Assembly: GCF_033304595.1 (NCBI RefSeq)
Contig: NZ_CP116341.1
Coordinates: forward strand, 3,017,001 to 3,081,000
DNA from: Sporosarcina jeotgali
Lineage (GTDB): Bacteria > Bacillota > Bacilli > Bacillales_A > Planococcaceae
Reading direction: 5' to 3'
Length of the DNA stretch: 64,000 nt
Shown here: in pieces, positions 61,747-64,000 of the stretch
Numbering within the stretch: the first letter of the stretch is position 1
Layout: every line of letters begins with the position of its first letter
Program-made: the position numbers and the translations under genes
Notes under the pieces: model-generated
Told to the model about the DNA's origin: nothing
Database searches by the model: none
What the model saw: the letters and a program-made list of their open reading frames with translations, nothing else

Positions 61747-64000
61747 ATGTCCTGGCAAGAAGAACGGATTGACCAAAATGTTTACAGTCAAGGAGATCCC
61801 GATAAATGGGTGTACAGCACCTGCAATATTTGCTCCGTAGGCTGCGGCTGCTATATAGCTATAAAAGATGAGCAAATTGTAGGAATCAAAGGAAATGGAG
61901 ATCATCCAACAAATCGCGGCAGACTAGGTCCTAAAGGCGAAAACCAATGGCAGGCCAACCAGGCTCCCGACCGGATCACTTCTCCCCTGATCAGGAATGC
62001 TCAAGGACTGCTTGAGAAGGCCACGTGGGATGAAGCTTTTGATTTGATCATCCATAAGGCAAAAGAGACCATCAAAGAACTAGGACCGAACAGTATAAGC
62101 ATCTATTCGACAGGACAAGGCTTCTTGGAGGATTATTACACAACCGCTAAAATCGGACGGGCCGGATTACAAACACACCTTCTCGATGCGAATACACGTT
62201 TATGTACAGCAACAACCGAGTTTTGCCTCCTGCAATCATTCGGTGCAGATGGCACACCTGCTTCATACGATGACATTGACGAAACCGAAACACTCATGCT
62301 TTTCGGCCATAACGCTGCAGAAACCGGAACGGTCCTATTTGAACGGATCATGGATCGAAAAAAGCGAACAGGGAAACCGTACCTGATTGTTGTGGACCCG
62401 CGTGAAACGCTTACTGCCAAGGAAGCAGATCTTCATATTCCGGTGAAACCCGGTGCAAACCTGCCATTACTTAATGGGGTTGTTCGTGAGATACTGCAGA
62501 ACGGCAAGCTCGACCAGTCATTCATCGATGAACACACTGTTGGATTTGAAGATATGAAGGATTCTGTCCAGGACTGGACACTGGAACGAGCAGCTAAAGT
62601 TACGGAAGTGCCAATTGAAAAATTACAAACGCTCGCAAACGTCCTCGGTTCCACGCCTTCTCTTGTCACGACTACGCTGCAAGGCGTTTATCAAAGTGCT
62701 GAAGCGACTACTTCGTGTGTCGCCATTAATAACCTGCATCTGATACGGGGTCTAATCGGAAAACCCGGATGCGGTCCTCTTCATATGGCGGGTCAGCCAA
62801 GCTCTTCAGCGAATCGCACTGCTGGCGGAGTGGGAACTTACCCCGCTCATCGGAATCCTACGAATCCTGTCCATATTAAAGAAATGGCAGAGCTGTGGAA
62901 TGTGGAGGAAAAAACTTTGCCTGCTGGACCGGAAAAAGGGATTGAAGATATTCTGTCTTTGATTGAAAAGAAGAAAGTCGGTCTATTCTGGAATATTGGA
63001 ACAAACCCTATGGTTTCCCTGCCAAATCGCGAAAGAGCACGCAAGGCCCTGGAAAGCACGTTTGTCATTGTCCAAGATCCATTTATGACCGAAACTTCTG
63101 CTGTTGCGGACGTCATATTGCCTGCAGCATTGTGGGGCGAAAAGGAAGGAACCATGGAGAATGCCGACCGAACCATCAATCTGTTGAGGAAAGCGGTGAA
63201 CCCTCCTGAAGGCATCAAAACCGACTTTGAAATCTTATTGGAGTTTGCAAAACGGATGGACTTCAAGGACAAAGATGGACAGCCATTAGTGGCATACAAT
63301 ACGCCAGAAGAATGCTTCGAGGAATTCAAGGTTATTTCAAAAGGACGTCCATGTGACATGTCGGGAATCACCTATGAGCGTCTCGAGAAAGAAAACGGAC
63401 TTCGCTGGCCTGTACCTGATGAACAATCTAAAGGTACACCGCGCCTTTACTCGGATTTCAAATTCCATACAAAACCGGATGATGCCCAAACATTCGGGAA
63501 GGACCAATTCACTGGCCGTGCCCTCTCCAAAGAGGAATTTGAGGATATCGGAGCAGATGGACGCGCAATCTTGCGTCCGACCCGCCACGTTCCTCCATTT
63601 GAGCAGCCGAATGATGAGTACCCATTATGGTTGACGACGGGCAGGCTCGTTTGGCATTGGCACACTCGGACAAAAACCGCTCGATCTCCAATTCTCCATA
63701 TGGCTGCACAGCACGGTTATGTGGAAATCAATGAGCAGGACGCATCTGCACTCGGAATTTTGGAAGGTGAAGTTGTCCGTATTACGTCTCCGCGCGGTGT
63801 CATTGAAGTGCCCGCTCGTATCGGAACGGTTGTTCAAAAAGGACTGATTTTTGTCCCATTCCATTTTGGGAACTGGGATAAAAAAGAGGCGGCAAATGAG
63901 CTTACCATCGACTTAGTCGATCCACTTTCCAAACAGCCGCTGTTCAAACAGGCTGCCTGCAAAGTGGAAAAGTTGCGTGATACCCATCACGTCCAAAAAG
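61747..64000 (+). CDS. Molybdopterin oxidoreductase (nitrate reductase/formate dehydrogenase family), cut by window edge
   Basis: At least 751 residues of a DMSO-reductase-family catalytic subunit. N-terminal Fe-S region has C26, C29 and C33 (CNICSVGCG), but the fourth ligand position is glycine (NRGRLGPKG, G61). The putative Mo-ligand Cys is in NTRLCTATTE near 158. Mo-bis-MGD segments follow (FGHNAAETG, VVDPRET, NIGTNPMVSLPN), then the C-terminal molydopterin-dinucleotide domain from about 620. Closest in layout to assimilatory nitrate reductase-like proteins. GGAGGAG precedes the ATG. No signal peptide, so cytoplasmic. Confidence 0.88.
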   Translation, partial: MSWQEERIDQNVYSQGDPDKWVYSTCNICSVGCGCYIAIKDEQIVGIKGNGDHPTNRGRLGPKGENQWQANQAPDRITSPLIRNAQGLLEKATWDEAFDLIIHKAKETIKELGPNSISIYSTGQGFLEDYYTTAKIGRAGLQTHLLDANTRLCTATTEFCLLQSFGADGTPASYDDIDETETLMLFGHNAAETGTVLFERIMDRKKRTGKPYLIVVDPRETLTAKEADLHIPVKPGANLPLLNGVVREILQNGKLDQSFIDEHTVGFEDMKDSVQDWTLERAAKVTEVPIEKLQTLANVLGSTPSLVTTTLQGVYQSAEATTSCVAINNLHLIRGLIGKPGCGPLHMAGQPSSSANRTAGGVGTYPAHRNPTNPVHIKEMAELWNVEEKTLPAGPEKGIEDILSLIEKKKVGLFWNIGTNPMVSLPNRERARKALESTFVIVQDPFMTETSAVADVILPAALWGEKEGTMENADRTINLLRKAVNPPEGIKTDFEILLEFAKRMDFKDKDGQPLVAYNTPEECFEEFKVISKGRPCDMSGITYERLEKENGLRWPVPDEQSKGTPRLYSDFKFHTKPDDAQTFGKDQFTGRALSKEEFEDIGADGRAILRPTRHVPPFEQPNDEYPLWLTTGRLVWHWHTRTKTARSPILHMAAQHGYVEINEQDASALGILEGEVVRITSPRGVIEVPARIGTVVQKGLIFVPFHFGNWDKKEAANELTIDLVDPLSKQPLFKQAACKVEKLRDTHHVQK

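Noticed and set aside
1-64000. Prophage, transposon or defence island
   Set aside because: No integrase, transposase, phage structural or restriction genes were found; genes are metabolic with uniform ribosome sites.

Overview
The window looks like a chromosomal segment of a low-to-mid GC Firmicute of the Bacillales, most likely Planococcaceae (Sporosarcina-like). That is inferred from strong AGGAGG-type ribosome sites with frequent GTG/TTG starts, from NagR, CcpA and PurR type operators, and from near-family matches to Bacillus proteins (NagR, NagE, GuaC, RocB, Dpp/Ykf, KtrB, PxpABC). No species call is possible from sequence reading alone. No rRNA, tRNA, phage, integrase, insertion sequence or CRISPR array was seen. 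The region is metabolic and dominated by nitrogen and amino-sugar scavenging.

Layout. (1) 0-6.1 kb: an amino-sugar operon on the minus strand, nagE-nagA-nagR-SIS protein-ptsH-ptsI, behind a promoter carrying a NagR (dre) operator and a CcpA cre site. A free-standing IIA(Glc) gene closely related to the IIA domain of NagE sits upstream. (2) 6.2-22.9 kb: a RocB-like M20 peptidase, the pseudouridine pair psuK-psuG (PsuK carries an N-terminal wHTH, with a perfect palindrome over its promoter), an RND efflux protein with a cre site, PurR-type guaC, and a YIP1 membrane protein. Then come an anchored alpha/beta hydrolase, a phosphoesterase behind a possible structured leader RNA, an AhpD-like protein, an Na+/H+ antiporter, FetAB, KtrB and a HEPN-like/CBS protein. 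Two intergenic arrays of exactly 20-bp repeats lie here. (3) 22.9-45.2 kb: two oligopeptide ABC operons, opp (D-F-B-C-A) and a Dpp/Ykf-type operon (dppA-B-C-D, binding protein, dipeptide epimerase, ATPase, pcp). They are followed by a GH114-like protein, a MFS carrier, a P1 peptidase, an FhuF-like reductase and the 5-oxoprolinase operon pxpB-pxpC-pxpA. Imported peptides can be trimmed by DppA, YkfB and Pcp, and the pyroglutamate made by Pcp can be opened to glutamate by PxpABC. (4) 45.3-59 kb: a ureide (allantoin-type) module, with MFS carrier, two-component system, carbamate kinase, the FdrA/DUF1116/DUF2877 trio (AllFGH-type oxamate carbamoyltransferase), divergent alpha/beta hydrolase-allD, and an AllC-like amidohydrolase. 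(5) 59-64 kb: glutaredoxin plus a small CxxC membrane protein, a dicarboxylate symporter with a terminator in its leader, and an unrecognised 142-residue protein coupled to a truncated molybdopterin oxidoreductase.

In region 4 the expected flow is allantoate -> ureidoglycine/ureidoglycolate (AllC-like) -> oxalurate (AllD) -> oxamate + carbamoyl phosphate (FdrA/AllG/AllH) -> ATP + CO2 + NH3 (ArcC). A 48-bp block shared by the promoters of the carrier and of fdrA, each placed 10 bp before a -10 box, suggests that the local two-component system controls both. The kinase gene is split by an apparent +1 frameshift.

Most unusual points: the phased 20/21-bp repeat arrays, the shared ureide promoter block with the broken kinase, a glycine in place of the fourth [4Fe-4S] cysteine of the molybdoenzyme, the HEPN-like/CBS fusion, the structured leader before the phosphoesterase, and the PsuK kinase-regulator fusion with its own palindrome.
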